Positions 25,609 through 35,026 of a stretch of 64,000 nt of DNA are shown in pieces. Positions within the stretch are counted from its first letter, which is position 1, and each line of letters opens with the position of its first letter. The DNA comes from Tsuneonella rigui (GTDB lineage: Bacteria; Pseudomonadota; Alphaproteobacteria; Sphingomonadales; Sphingomonadaceae). The translations under genes were made by a program, and so were the position numbers. The notes below the pieces were generated by a model, which saw nothing but the letters and a program-made list of their open reading frames with translations, was not told the DNA's origin and did no database searches. Location of the stretch: positions 124,001 through 188,000 of the forward strand of contig NZ_RSEL01000013.1 in the NCBI RefSeq assembly GCF_003958625.1, written 5' to 3'.

Positions 25609-26996
25609 TCACCTCGCCCGCCTTTGCTGGGAAGAAGTACGCGGTCCTTGGCCTCGCCCGCAGTGGGCTGGCGACGGTCGAGGCGCTGGTCGCTAGCGGC
25701 GCGCACGTGACCGCGTGGGACCGGCAGGATGTCGCGCGGGCGAAAGTCGATCCGGCCAACGTGCTGCTCGCCGATCCGCTAGAGATCGACCTCACCGGCT
25801 ACGACGGCGTGGTCGTCTCGCCCGGCGTGCCGCTCAACACCCACCCGATTGCCGGCCGCGCCGCGCAGTTCGGCGTGCCGGTGATCGGCGACATCGAGCT
25901 GTTCGCCCAGGCCCGCGCCAGCCTGCCGTCGCACAAGGTGGTCGGCATCACCGGCACTAACGGTAAGAGCACCACCACCGCGTTGGTGCACCACATCCTC
26001 CAGACCGCCGGCGTGCCAACCACGATGGGCGGCAACATCGGCCTGCCGATCCTGGCGCAGGACCCGTTGCCCGAGGGCGGGGTCTATGTGCTGGAGCTGT
26101 CGAGCTACCAGATCGACCTGACCTGCTCGCTCGATTGCGACGTGGCGGTGTTGCTGAATGTAACGCCGGATCACCTCGACCGGTATGCTAGCTTTGAAGC
26201 TTATGCGGCGAGCAAGGCGCGGCTGTTCGAGATGCAGTCGGAAGAAAGTTGTGCCGTTGCTCAAACTCGCGATTGGTGGTTTGAGCAAAAGGCCGGCGCG
26301 CGTGCAGGTGCACGCCACCTCGAAGTTTACGACGACGTATTCCACCAATGGCAAGAAGTGCCGAATGCTCTTTCGATCCAAGAGCAATCGCGTTGGCCTT
26401 CGCTGCAGGGTCCGCATAATCTGGAAAATGCAGAGGCTGGGATCGCCACGTGCTTCGTGCTCGGCCTCGCTGCCGATCAAATTCGGGCGGGTCTCGAGAC
26501 CTTCACTGGCCTCCCGCATCGGATGGAGCGGGTCGCCAGCCACAACGGCGTGACCTTCGTCAACGACAGCAAGGCGACCAACACCGACAGCTCGGCCCCG
26601 GCGCTCGCGGCCTATCCGCCCGAGGGGAACGGCCCGCGCATCCACTGGATCGTCGGCGGGCTGCCCAAGGAAGACGGGCTCGGCGCGACGGAGCAGCATC
26701 TCGCCAACGTCAAGGCCGCCTACACCATCGGCGAAGCCGGCCCGCGCTTTGCCGAGCTGCTCGAGGGCCGGGTGCCGGTCACCCGCGCCGAGATGCTGTG
26801 CGAGGCGACCCGCCGCGCGATCGCCAACGCGGTGCCGGGCGATGTCGTTCTGCTGTCGCCGGCCTGCGCCAGCTTCGACCAGTTCAAGGACTACGAGCAG
26901 CGCGGCGAGCGCTTCCGCCAGTTCGTCGCCGCGCTGACCGAGGATCCCGACAGCGATCCGTGCAGCGAAGAAAGCGCCGTGGGGGCCGAGGCGTGA
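25605..26996 (+). CDS. murD: UDP-MurNAc-L-alanine:D-glutamate ligase MurD
   Basis: This 463-residue cytoplasmic ligase adds D-glutamate to UDP-MurNAc-L-Ala. The N-terminal nucleotide-sugar fold begins [19 protein letters not shown], the P-loop is [37 protein letters not shown] is the MurD core, and LPHRMERV...[12 protein letters not shown] opens the C-terminal domain. Start is the GTG sharing GTGA with mraY. The stretch 26221-26440 between ARLF and [12 protein letters not shown] is much less GC-rich (about 55 percent by hand count) and its protein sequence is unusual for the family; the reading frame stays open and the overall length is normal. Confidence 0.95.
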   Translation: MITSPAFAGKKYAVLGLARSGLATVEALVASGAHVTAWDRQDVARAKVDPANVLLADPLEIDLTGYDGVVVSPGVPLNTHPIAGRAAQFGVPVIGDIELFAQARASLPSHKVVGITGTNGKSTTTALVHHILQTAGVPTTMGGNIGLPILAQDPLPEGGVYVLELSSYQIDLTCSLDCDVAVLLNVTPDHLDRYASFEAYAASKARLFEMQSEESCAVAQTRDWWFEQKAGARAGARHLEVYDDVFHQWQEVPNALSIQEQSRWPSLQGPHNLENAEAGIATCFVLGLAADQIRAGLETFTGLPHRMERVASHNGVTFVNDSKATNTDSSAPALAAYPPEGNGPRIHWIVGGLPKEDGLGATEQHLANVKAAYTIGEAGPRFAELLEGRVPVTRAEMLCEATRRAIANAVPGDVVLLSPACASFDQFKDYEQRGERFRQFVAALTEDPDSDPCSEESAVGAEA

Positions 26997-28216
26997 ACGA
27001 GCGACCCTACATCCCCCGCAGCGGCCACGCCGCCCCGGCGCAGGCGCGCTACCCGACGTCCAAGCGCGCCGAGCTCAAGATCTGGTGGCGCGAGGTCGAT
27101 CGCGTCCTCCTCGGCCTTATCCTGCTGCTGATGGCGATCGGCACTGCCGCGGTCGCCGCCGCCAGCCCGGCCAGTGCGCATCGCTTGTCGACCCGCAACG
27201 TCCACCTGCCCGAGCTGTATTTCTACTGGACCCACCTCAAGTGGCAGGCGGTTGGCCTCGTATTCCTGTTCGGCGCCTCCGCGCTCTCCCGCGAGAACGC
27301 CCGCCGCGTCGGCATCGTGCTCGCCGCGGCGATGCTGTTCTTCCTCATGCTGATCCCGGTGGTCGGTAGCGAGGTCAACGGCGCCAAGCGCTGGATCAGC
27401 CTCGGCTTCGCCGGCTTCCAGCCGTCCGAATTCTTGAAGCCCGGCTTCGCAATCCTGCTCGCGTGGATCGTCAGCTGGCGGCTGCGCGACCCGCAGTTGC
27501 CGGTGGTCGCGACGGTGACGGGCGTCATGGCGATCGTCGCCGCGCTGATGATGATGCAGCCCGATTTCGGCGGCACGATCCTGTTCGCGGGCGTGTGGTT
27601 CACCATCGTCCTGCTCGCAGGGATACCGCTCAAGCGCGTCGGCATCCTCGCCGGCGCGGGCGTGGCGCTGCTGACCGCGACCTACTTCCTCTACGACAAC
27701 GCCCGTCATCGCATCGACGCGTTCCTAGGCGGCGGCACCGCGTTCGACCAGGTCGATCTTGCCAGCCGCACGCTGCTCGCGGGTGGATGGACCGGCGCCG
27801 GGCTGTGGCTCGGCGTGCGCAAGATGAACCTGCCCGAGGCGCACACCGACTACATCTTCTCCGTCATCGGCGAGGAGTTCGGGCTGATCGTCTGCGCGAT
27901 CATCGTGCTGCTCTATCTCGCGATCATCGTCCGCGTGCTGACCCGGCTGGTCGACGAGGAGGACCTGTTCACGCTGCTCGCCGCAGCGGGACTGTGCGCG
28001 CAGATCGGCGGTCAGGCGTTCATCAACATCCTCGTCAACCTGCAACTGTTCCCTTCGAAGGGCATGACGCTGCCGTTGGTGAGCTACGGCGGATCGTCGA
28101 CCATCGCGGTGTGCCTTGCGGTCGGGTTGCTGCTGGCGCTGACGCGGCGAAACCCGTTCCTCTATCGGCAGACGCCCGGCCTCAAGGCGCTGATCGCCAA
28201 GGAGCTGGAGGCGTGA
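26993..28216 (+). CDS. ftsW: Septal peptidoglycan glycosyltransferase FtsW
   Basis: This 407-residue SEDS-family membrane protein has about ten helices and polymerises lipid II at the septum together with FtsI. Typical SEDS sequences are NGAKRWISLGFAGFQPSEFLKPG, MMMQPDFGGTILF, EAHTDYIFSVIGEEFGL and the late LPLVSYGGSSTIAVCLAVG; the Asp of the EAHTDYIFS loop region and the Glu of GEEFG are conserved. The cytoplasmic N terminus (~45 residues, basic) is longer than in E. coli. Starts with GTG in the murD stop. Confidence 0.96.
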   Translation: MNERPYIPRSGHAAPAQARYPTSKRAELKIWWREVDRVLLGLILLLMAIGTAAVAAASPASAHRLSTRNVHLPELYFYWTHLKWQAVGLVFLFGASALSRENARRVGIVLAAAMLFFLMLIPVVGSEVNGAKRWISLGFAGFQPSEFLKPGFAILLAWIVSWRLRDPQLPVVATVTGVMAIVAALMMMQPDFGGTILFAGVWFTIVLLAGIPLKRVGILAGAGVALLTATYFLYDNARHRIDAFLGGGTAFDQVDLASRTLLAGGWTGAGLWLGVRKMNLPEAHTDYIFSVIGEEFGLIVCAIIVLLYLAIIVRVLTRLVDEEDLFTLLAAAGLCAQIGGQAFINILVNLQLFPSKGMTLPLVSYGGSSTIAVCLAVGLLLALTRRNPFLYRQTPGLKALIAKELEA

Positions 28217-29376
28217 GCGGCGCGACCCGGCATTACGTCCTCGCCGCGGGCGGCACCGGTGGGCACCTGATCCCCGCATTCGCGCTCGCCGCCGAGCTGC
28301 ATCAGCGCGGGCACCACGTCGCGCTGGTGACCGACGAACGCGGCGCGAAGCTCCCCGGCAAGCCCGATTTCCTGCCCGCGCACGTCATTCCGGCAAGCAA
28401 GCTCGGCAAGAACCCGCTGCATTGGCCCAAGGGCGTGAAGGCGATCCTCGAAGGGCGGCGCATGGCGATGCGGCTGTTCGAGAGCTTCCAGCCGAGCGCG
28501 GTGGTGGGCTTCGGCGGCTACCCGGTGTTCCCCGCGCTGCTCGCCGCGCTGGCATGCGAAGTGCCGAGCGTGATCCACGAACAGAACGCGGTACTCGGCC
28601 GGGTGAACCGCTTCTTCGCCGGCAAGGTGGATGCGATCGCCACCGCCTACCCCGAGATCGCGCGCCTTTCCGCCAAGCACGCGGGCAAGGTGCACCTCGT
28701 CGGCAATCCGGTGCGCGCCGAGGTCCTCTCCCTGCGCGACGAGCCGTTCCCTGCCTTCACCGCCGAGGGTCTGCTGCGTGTGCTGGTCACCGGCGGCAGC
28801 CAGGGCGCGCGGGTGCTGTCCGAGGTGGTGCCCGACGGGCTGGCCATGCTGCCGCCCGCGCTGCGCCAGCGGCTGCAGGTCACCCAGCAGGCTCGCGCCG
28901 AGGATGTCGAGGCGGTCCGCGCGCGCTATCGCAGTCACGACATCCCGGCTGAGCTCGGCACCTATTTCGAGAACATGGCCGAGCGGCTCGCCGACGCGCA
29001 CCTGTTCATCGGCCGCGCCGGCGCAAGCACGATTGCCGAGCTGACCGCGGTGGGCCGGCCGGCGATCCTCGTCCCGCTGCCGATCGCCACCGACGACCAC
29101 CAGGCCGCCAACACCCGCGAGATCGTCAAGGCCGGCGGCGCGCGGATGATCCGGCAGGACAAGTTCACCGCCAAGGAGCTCGCCAAGCAGATCCAGGCGC
29201 TCGCCCAGCGGCCCGAGACGCTCGCCACCGCCGCGCACGCCGCGTGGAACTGCGGGCGGCCGAAGGCGGTGCAGGACCTCGCGGACCTTGTCGAAAGCTT
29301 CGGCGGCGCGGAACTGATGGACGTGATCCGCATGGGCGAGACGCCCGCCAAGACCGGCAGCGAGGCGCTGGCGTGA
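28213..29376 (+). CDS. murG: UDP-GlcNAc:lipid I N-acetylglucosaminyltransferase MurG
   Basis: This 387-residue peripheral membrane GT-B enzyme turns lipid I into lipid II. The glycine-rich loop [13 protein letters not shown] binds the lipid-linked acceptor phosphate; [36 protein letters not shown] and the donor site [35 protein letters not shown] are all as expected. A C-terminal extension ([21 protein letters not shown]) goes beyond the usual end. GTG start in the ftsW stop. Confidence 0.97.
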   Translation: MSGATRHYVLAAGGTGGHLIPAFALAAELHQRGHHVALVTDERGAKLPGKPDFLPAHVIPASKLGKNPLHWPKGVKAILEGRRMAMRLFESFQPSAVVGFGGYPVFPALLAALACEVPSVIHEQNAVLGRVNRFFAGKVDAIATAYPEIARLSAKHAGKVHLVGNPVRAEVLSLRDEPFPAFTAEGLLRVLVTGGSQGARVLSEVVPDGLAMLPPALRQRLQVTQQARAEDVEAVRARYRSHDIPAELGTYFENMAERLADAHLFIGRAGASTIAELTAVGRPAILVPLPIATDDHQAANTREIVKAGGARMIRQDKFTAKELAKQIQALAQRPETLATAAHAAWNCGRPKAVQDLADLVESFGGAELMDVIRMGETPAKTGSEALA

Positions 29377-30788
29377 AGGGCGTCCCCACCGACATCGGCA
29401 CGGTGCATTTCGTCGGCATCGGCGGAATCGGCATGTCCGGCATCGCCGAGGTGATGAACAACCTCGGCTACACCGTGCAGGGCTCCGACCTCAGCGAAGG
29501 CGCCAGCGTCGAGCGGCTGCGCGAGCGCGGGATCAAGGTGATGATTGGCCACGCGGCGGAGAACGTCGCGGGCGCGGGCGTGGTGGTAACCTCGACCGCT
29601 GTGAAGCGCACCAACCCGGAGGTCGCCGCGGCGCTCGAGCATCGCATCCCGGTGGTCCGCCGCGCGGAAATGCTCGCCGAGCTGATGCGGCTCAAGAACA
29701 CCGTCGCGGTGGCCGGCACGCACGGTAAGACCACGACCACCAGCATGGTCGCCGCGCTGCTCGACGCGGGCGGGGTCGATCCGACCGTCATCAACGGCGG
29801 GGTTATCGAGCAGTATGGCTCCAACGCTCGGCTGGGCGACAGCGACTGGATGGTGGTCGAGGCGGACGAAAGCGACGGCAGCTTCCTGCGCCTCGACGGC
29901 ACCATCGCGGTGGTCACCAACATCGATCCCGAGCACCTCGACCACTACGGCGACTTCGACACCGTGCGCCGCGCGTTCGTCGAGTTCATCCACAACGTGC
30001 CGTTCTACGGCGCGGCGGTGCTGTGCATCGACCACCCGGAAGTGCAGGCGCTGATCGGCCAGGTGCGCGACCGGCGGGTGATCACATACGGCTTCAGTCC
30101 GCAGGCTGATGTCGGCGCGGACAATGTGCGGCCCGATGCGGGTGGCAATGTGTTCGACGTCGTCGTCCGCCGGCGCGGCGAGGAGGACCGGCGCATCGCC
30201 GACGTACGCCTGCCGATGCCAGGGCGGCACAATGTCCAGAACGCGCTCGCCGCCATCGCGGTGGCCATCGAGATGGAATGCCCGGACGAGACCATCCGCA
30301 CCGGCTTCGCACACTTCGGCGGAGTGCGACGGCGCTTCACCAAGGTTGGCGAGGTGGGCGGTGCGACCGTGATCGATGATTACGCGCACCACCCGGTCGA
30401 AATCCGCGCGGTGCTCGCCGCGGCGCGGGAAGCGGTGGGGGCGACCGGTGGCCGCGTGATCGCGGTAGTCCAGCCGCACCGCTTCACCCGGTTGCGCGAC
30501 CTGATGGATGACTTCCAGAACGCCTTCAACGACGCCGACCGGGTCTACGTCGCGCCGGTCTACACCGCGGGCGAGGACGCCATCGCCGGCATCGACGCGC
30601 AGGCGCTGGTCGCCGGGCTCAAGTCGCGCGGCCACCGGTTCGCCGCGCCGATCGCCGATCAGGCCGCGCTGGCGCACGAATTGGCGCCGGAGATCGGCGC
30701 GGGCGACCTTGTGGTCTGCCTCGGCGCGGGCGACATTACCAAGTGGGCCTCCGGCCTCGCCGACGCGATCCGGAAGCAGGCCACATGA
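29373..30788 (+). CDS. murC: UDP-MurNAc:L-alanine ligase MurC
   Basis: This 471-residue ligase adds the first amino acid, L-alanine, to UDP-MurNAc. The N-terminal dinucleotide-like motif is [16 protein letters not shown], the P-loop [17 protein letters not shown], followed by [22 protein letters not shown] and [12 protein letters not shown], all MurC signatures. [16 protein letters not shown] marks the C-terminal domain. GTG start in the murG stop; its own stop overlaps the ATG of murB. Confidence 0.98.
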   Translation: MKGVPTDIGTVHFVGIGGIGMSGIAEVMNNLGYTVQGSDLSEGASVERLRERGIKVMIGHAAENVAGAGVVVTSTAVKRTNPEVAAALEHRIPVVRRAEMLAELMRLKNTVAVAGTHGKTTTTSMVAALLDAGGVDPTVINGGVIEQYGSNARLGDSDWMVVEADESDGSFLRLDGTIAVVTNIDPEHLDHYGDFDTVRRAFVEFIHNVPFYGAAVLCIDHPEVQALIGQVRDRRVITYGFSPQADVGADNVRPDAGGNVFDVVVRRRGEEDRRIADVRLPMPGRHNVQNALAAIAVAIEMECPDETIRTGFAHFGGVRRRFTKVGEVGGATVIDDYAHHPVEIRAVLAAAREAVGATGGRVIAVVQPHRFTRLRDLMDDFQNAFNDADRVYVAPVYTAGEDAIAGIDAQALVAGLKSRGHRFAAPIADQAALAHELAPEIGAGDLVVCLGAGDITKWASGLADAIRKQAT

Positions 30789-31753
30789 GCCGGCAGGTGG
30801 GCGACGTGCCGCGCTGGCGGCTGCCGGTGGCGCCGTTCTCGGCGATCGAGGAGGCGTTCGCGCCCTCGCTCGCGGGCAGAAACGTGCGCGGCAAGCTGAC
30901 CAAAGATGCGCCCCTCGCGCCCTACGTCTGGTTCAAGACCGGCGGCAACGCCGACTGGCTGTTCGAGCCGGCGGACCTCGAAGACCTGCAGGAATTCCTC
31001 GCCCGGCTCGATGGCGAAGTGCCGGTAATCGCGCTCGGCCTTGGCTCCAACATGATCGTCCGTGACGGCGGGGTGCCCGGCGTGGTCATCCGCCTCGGCA
31101 AGGCGTTCGCGACCGTGGAGGCGCGGCGCGACAAGGTGCTCGAATGCGGCGGCGGGGCGAGCGGCATCCTGGTCTCGTCCAAAGCGCGCGACGCGGGCAT
31201 CGCGGGGGTCGAGTTCCTGCGCGGCATCCCGGGCACCGTCGGCGGGTTCGTGCGCATGAACGGCGGTGCCTATGGCCGCGAGGTCAGCGACGTGCTGATC
31301 GATTGCGACGTGATCCTGCCGACCGGGGAATTCGTCACGCTGCCGGCGCGCGACCTCGAATACTCCTATCGCCACTCGAACCTGCCCGAGGGCGCGGTGG
31401 TCGTCGCCGCGCGCTTCCAGGGGCGCGAAGGCATTCCAGCCGAGATCGGCGAGGAGATGGACAAGATCGCCGCCGCGCGCGAGGCGAGCCAGCCGCTGCG
31501 CACCAAGACCGGCGGCTCGACATTCAAGAACCCGCCCGGCCACAATGCGTGGCTGCTCGTCGACGAGGCAGGCTGTCGCGGCCTGACCATGGGCGGCGCT
31601 CAGGTGAGCGAAAAACACACCAACTTCCTGATCAACACCGGCGACGCGACGAGCGCCGACATCGAAGGACTGGGCGAAGAAGTGCGGCGGCGCGTGTACG
31701 AGAACAGCGGCGTGACCCTCGAATGGGAAATCCAGCGGGTGGGCAGGCCGTGA
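30785..31753 (+). CDS. murB: UDP-N-acetylenolpyruvoylglucosamine reductase MurB
   Basis: This 322-residue FAD enzyme reduces UDP-GlcNAc-enolpyruvate to UDP-MurNAc with NADPH. The FAD-binding region is [24 protein letters not shown] and [24 protein letters not shown]; the proton-donor serine lies in [11 protein letters not shown]. The short C-terminal domain with [23 protein letters not shown] places it with type II (S. aureus-like) MurB rather than the longer E. coli type. The murA step is encoded elsewhere. Start ATG overlaps the murC stop. Confidence 0.97.
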   Translation: MSRQVGDVPRWRLPVAPFSAIEEAFAPSLAGRNVRGKLTKDAPLAPYVWFKTGGNADWLFEPADLEDLQEFLARLDGEVPVIALGLGSNMIVRDGGVPGVVIRLGKAFATVEARRDKVLECGGGASGILVSSKARDAGIAGVEFLRGIPGTVGGFVRMNGGAYGREVSDVLIDCDVILPTGEFVTLPARDLEYSYRHSNLPEGAVVVAARFQGREGIPAEIGEEMDKIAAAREASQPLRTKTGGSTFKNPPGHNAWLLVDEAGCRGLTMGGAQVSEKHTNFLINTGDATSADIEGLGEEVRRRVYENSGVTLEWEIQRVGRP

Positions 31754-32697
31754 GCTACCACGTTGCAGTCCTGATGGGCGGCTGGGCTAACGAACGGCCG
31801 GTCAGCCTCATGAGCGGCGAGGGTGTCGCCAAGGCGCTCGAGGCGCGTGGGCACCGGGTGACGCGGATCGATATGGACCGCGCAGTCGCGGCGCGCATCG
31901 CCGAAGCCGCGCCCGACGTCGTGTTCAACGCCCTCCACGGCGTGCCGGGCGAGGACGGGACGGTGCAGGGCATGCTCGACCTGATGGGCGTGCCTTACAC
32001 GCACTCCGGCCTCGCGACCTCGGTGATCGCGATCGACAAGGAGCTGACCAAGAACGCGCTGGTGCCGCACGGGGTGCCGATGCCGGGCGGGCGGATCGTC
32101 GACAGCGAAGGGCTCTACGAGAAGGATCCGCTGGCGCGGCCCTATGTCCTGAAGCCGGTCAACGAGGGCAGCTCGGTCGGGGTGGCGATCGTCACGGACG
32201 AGAGCAACTACGGCAACCCGATCCGGCGCGACGTGACCGGCCCGTGGCAGGAGTTCGCGCAGCTCCTCGCCGAGCCCTACATCCGCGGGCGCGAATTGAC
32301 CTGTGCGGTGCTCGATGAGGCCACCGGCCCCCGTGCGCTGGCGGTGACCGAACTGGTGCCGAAGTCCGGCTTCTACGATTTCGACGCCAAGTACACCGAA
32401 GGCATGACCGAGCACGTCTGTCCCGCTGAGCTGCCCGAGCGGATCGAGGATCTATGCAAGGGCTACGCGGTCCAGGCGCACAAGTTGCTCGGCTGCCGCG
32501 GCTGCAGCCGCACCGACTTCCGCTGGGACGACGAACAGGGCGAGGCGGGCCTGTTCGTGCTCGAAACCAACACGCAACCGGGGATGACTCCGCTTTCGCT
32601 GGTGCCTGAGCAGGCGAAATACTGCGGGATGAGCTACGAGGATCTGGTCGAGGCGCTGGTGGCCGAGGCGCTCAGCCGGGGGGCGAAGTATGGCTGA
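31750..32697 (+). CDS. ddl: D-alanine-D-alanine ligase
   Basis: This 315-residue ATP-grasp enzyme makes the D-Ala-D-Ala dipeptide used by MurF. Visible signatures: MGGWANERPVSLMSGEGVA, FNALHGVPGEDGTVQG, YVLKPVNEGSSVGV (ATP-grasp), SRTDFRWDD and the metal-binding ETNTQPGMTPLSLVPEQA. Length matches DdlB. It starts with GTG in the murB stop and overlaps ftsQ by eight bases. Confidence 0.97.
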   Translation: MSYHVAVLMGGWANERPVSLMSGEGVAKALEARGHRVTRIDMDRAVAARIAEAAPDVVFNALHGVPGEDGTVQGMLDLMGVPYTHSGLATSVIAIDKELTKNALVPHGVPMPGGRIVDSEGLYEKDPLARPYVLKPVNEGSSVGVAIVTDESNYGNPIRRDVTGPWQEFAQLLAEPYIRGRELTCAVLDEATGPRALAVTELVPKSGFYDFDAKYTEGMTEHVCPAELPERIEDLCKGYAVQAHKLLGCRGCSRTDFRWDDEQGEAGLFVLETNTQPGMTPLSLVPEQAKYCGMSYEDLVEALVAEALSRGAKYG

Positions 32698-33610
32698 AAC
32701 GATCAACCGCAAGGGCAAGGGCGTGCGCCGCGCCGCCGCCGCGCGCAGCCGTGCGGATACCGCGCGCAAGGCCAAGGCCAAGACCACCGGCGCGGTCGGC
32801 GGGGTGATGGCGCTGTTGCCGTTCACCGAAGAGCAGCTCCACAAGGTGTTCCTGGCGATCATCCTGGGCGGCGCGGTGGCGCTGGCGTGGTTCGTCGCCA
32901 GCCTTGCCGGGGTGCCCGCGCTGGCGCAGGCCCAGATCGCTTCGCTCGCATCAGACGCCGGGTTCGAGGTGCGCCGGGTCCAAGTCACCGGCGTCGAGCG
33001 GATGAACGAGCTCAAGGTCTATGAGCGCGTGCTCGCCGAACGCGACCGGCCGATGCCGCTGGTCGATCTCGACACCGTCCGCAATGACCTGCTCGCGCTG
33101 TCGTGGGTGGAGGATGCGCGAGTCAGCCGCCAGCTTCCCGATACGCTGGTGGTCGACGTGGTCGAGCGCACCCCGCGCGCAGTGCTGAAGAAGCCCAACC
33201 GCATGGTCCTGATCGACGGCACCGGGCACGAGCTCGAACCGATCTCACCGGCGAACGCCAAGGGCATGCTCACGGTCACGGGACCCGGCGCGGCGCGGCA
33301 GATCGCCGCGCTCGATACCCTGCTCGACTCCGCACCCGCCTTGAAGCCGCAGGTGACCGAGGCCGAATGGGTCGGTAACCGGCGTTGGAACCTGACCTTC
33401 AAGACCGGTCAGGTGCTCGCGCTGCCGCACGGCGACGATGCGCCGGCAAGCGCGCTGATCCAGTTCGCAAAGCTCGACGGGGTTAACCGCCTGCTCGGCG
33501 GCAAGGTCGCCGCCTTCGACATGCGCGCCCCCGACCGCATCTACATGCGGATACCCGGCTTCTCGGGGCAAAAGGCCCTCGACGCCAGCAAGCCGGCGGA
33601 GACCGAGTGA
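32690..33610 (+). CDS. ftsQ: Cell division protein FtsQ
   Basis: This is a 306-residue bitopic membrane protein: a basic cytoplasmic N terminus with Arg/Lys/Ala-rich sequence (~1-35), one membrane helix (~52-72), then a POTRA domain (VRRVQVTGVERMNELKVYERVLAERDRPMPLVDLDTVRNDLLAL...VEDARVSRQLPDTLVVDVVERTP) and the beta domain (MVLIDGTGHELEP, VGNRRWNLTFKTGQVLALP). FtsQ links early and late division proteins in the FtsQLB complex. It overlaps ddl by eight bases and ftsA by four. Confidence 0.95.
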   Translation: MAETINRKGKGVRRAAAARSRADTARKAKAKTTGAVGGVMALLPFTEEQLHKVFLAIILGGAVALAWFVASLAGVPALAQAQIASLASDAGFEVRRVQVTGVERMNELKVYERVLAERDRPMPLVDLDTVRNDLLALSWVEDARVSRQLPDTLVVDVVERTPRAVLKKPNRMVLIDGTGHELEPISPANAKGMLTVTGPGAARQIAALDTLLDSAPALKPQVTEAEWVGNRRWNLTFKTGQVLALPHGDDAPASALIQFAKLDGVNRLLGGKVAAFDMRAPDRIYMRIPGFSGQKALDASKPAETE

Positions 33611-34890
33611 TGGGTCTGCCGCGCATCGCCAAGGTCTTCGGCGCCGTCAACGTCGGGAGCTTCCGCATCTCGGCGATGATCATGGGCCTGTCGGAGACGG
33701 GCGAGATGATCGTGCTCGGGTCGGGCAACCGGCAGAGCCAGGGGATCAAGCGCGGCTATGTCACCGACATGGCGGCCGCGACCTACGCCATCCGCGACGC
33801 GGTCGAGCGGGCGGAAAAGAACGCCGGCACCTCGATCTCGAGCGTGTGGGTGGGATGCTCGGGCGCCGGGCTCGCGAGCCGGGTGGCGAAGGTCGAGATC
33901 GACATCGGTGGCCGCCGGATCGAGGAAGATGACATCGAGCACCTGCTGGTCGCAGCGCGCGATTCCATCCAGCCCGACGGGCGGATGGTGCTGCACGCGC
34001 AGCCGGCGCACTACACGCTCGACGGCGCGCATGGCGTCGCCAACCCGCGCGGGCTTCATGCCGAGCGGCTCGGCGTCGATATCCACGTCATGCTCGCCGA
34101 CGGGGCACCAATCCGCAACCTGATCGAAGCGGTCCAAAACGCTCACCTCGACGTCGAGGCAGTGGTCGCCGCGCCGATCGCCGCAGGCCACGCCTGCCTC
34201 AGCCCGGAGGAACGCGAGCTCGGCACCGCATTGGTCGAGATCGGCGGCGAGGTGACCAACGTCTCGCTCTATGCCGGGGGCATGCTGCTCGGCCTCACGG
34301 CGATCCCGTTCGGATCGTCCGACATCACTGACGCGGTGGCGAGCGCATTCGGCATCCGCCGCTTCCAGGCCCAGCGGCTCAAGAGCCGCTACGGCTCAGC
34401 GGTCGCCAGTCCGAGCGATTACAAGGACATGGTCCCGGTCAACGGACCCGGCGAAGAGGCCAGCGATCCATCCGCCCGCGGTGCCGACGACAAGAACCGC
34501 GTCGCGCGCGCGGAGCTTATCTCGATCATCACCGAGCAGCTCTCACGGCTGACCGACGAGATCGGGCGAGCATTGAAAGGCATGGGCTTTTCCGGCGCTA
34601 AAGGCGGGCAGGTGGTCGTAACCGGCGGGGGGGCGGAACTCGCCGGGATCGCCGATTTCCTTCAGAGTGCGCTCGGCCGCCCTGTGCGGATCGGCAAGCC
34701 GCCGGCGCTGCGCGGGTTAGGCGAGGCGAATGCCAGCCCCAGCTTCGTGACCCTGACCGGCCTGTGCCTTTATGCCGCCGACGACCCGGTAGATATCCGC
34801 GCGATCGGTAAGGCGCACACCCCGACTACCAGCATTTCGGGCATCGGCCTGGCGAGCCGGGTGTGGCGCGCGATGCGGGAATACTTTTGA
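33607..34890 (+). CDS. ftsA: Cell division protein FtsA
   Basis: This 427-residue actin-like ATPase tethers FtsZ filaments to the membrane. The actin-fold phosphate loops are visible (ALVEIGGEVTNVSLYAGG and VVVTGGGAELAGIADFL), as are the 1C domain and a C-terminal amphipathic helix (LASRVWRAMREYF) for membrane binding. Start could be the GTG at 33607 (sharing the ftsQ stop) or the ATG next to it at 33610; the difference is one residue. The 136 bases to ftsZ form the largest gap in the cluster. Confidence 0.96.
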   Translation: MMGLPRIAKVFGAVNVGSFRISAMIMGLSETGEMIVLGSGNRQSQGIKRGYVTDMAAATYAIRDAVERAEKNAGTSISSVWVGCSGAGLASRVAKVEIDIGGRRIEEDDIEHLLVAARDSIQPDGRMVLHAQPAHYTLDGAHGVANPRGLHAERLGVDIHVMLADGAPIRNLIEAVQNAHLDVEAVVAAPIAAGHACLSPEERELGTALVEIGGEVTNVSLYAGGMLLGLTAIPFGSSDITDAVASAFGIRRFQAQRLKSRYGSAVASPSDYKDMVPVNGPGEEASDPSARGADDKNRVARAELISIITEQLSRLTDEIGRALKGMGFSGAKGGQVVVTGGGAELAGIADFLQSALGRPVRIGKPPALRGLGEANASPSFVTLTGLCLYAADDPVDIRAIGKAHTPTTSISGIGLASRVWRAMREYF

Positions 34891-35026
34891 GAAGGGATTC
34901 TCCCTTGCGCTATCGCGTGTTAACCGTTGTGGATAAGGACGGGAAAACCATCCCCGCCAGCAGCGACTTGTGCCAAGCTGCGTCGCGAAATTGTCACACT
35001 CAACTCGTTCTTCCGAGGGAAGTCAC
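34891..35026 (+). promoter_or_regulatory. ftsA-ftsZ intergenic region with DnaA box and TTAACC
   Basis: This gap holds GATTC (a GANTC methylation site, 34896-34900), TTAACC (34920-34925, CtrA-type half-site) and, two bases later, a perfect DnaA box TGTGGATAA (34928-34936, complement of TTATCCACA). CGAGGGAAG serves as ribosome site for ftsZ. In Caulobacter ftsZ is controlled by CtrA, DnaA and CcrM methylation, so the same may hold here; these are short motifs and the promoter itself is not resolved. Confidence 0.55.

Noticed and set aside
26185-26553. Frameshift or inserted gene inside murD
   Set aside because: The murD frame is continuous through the low-GC segment and the total length is normal, so the other-frame reading is a shadow.
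28962-30677. 571-codon minus-strand frame opposite murG/murC
   Set aside because: Antisense shadow with His/Asp/Arg-rich composition; murC on + is intact.
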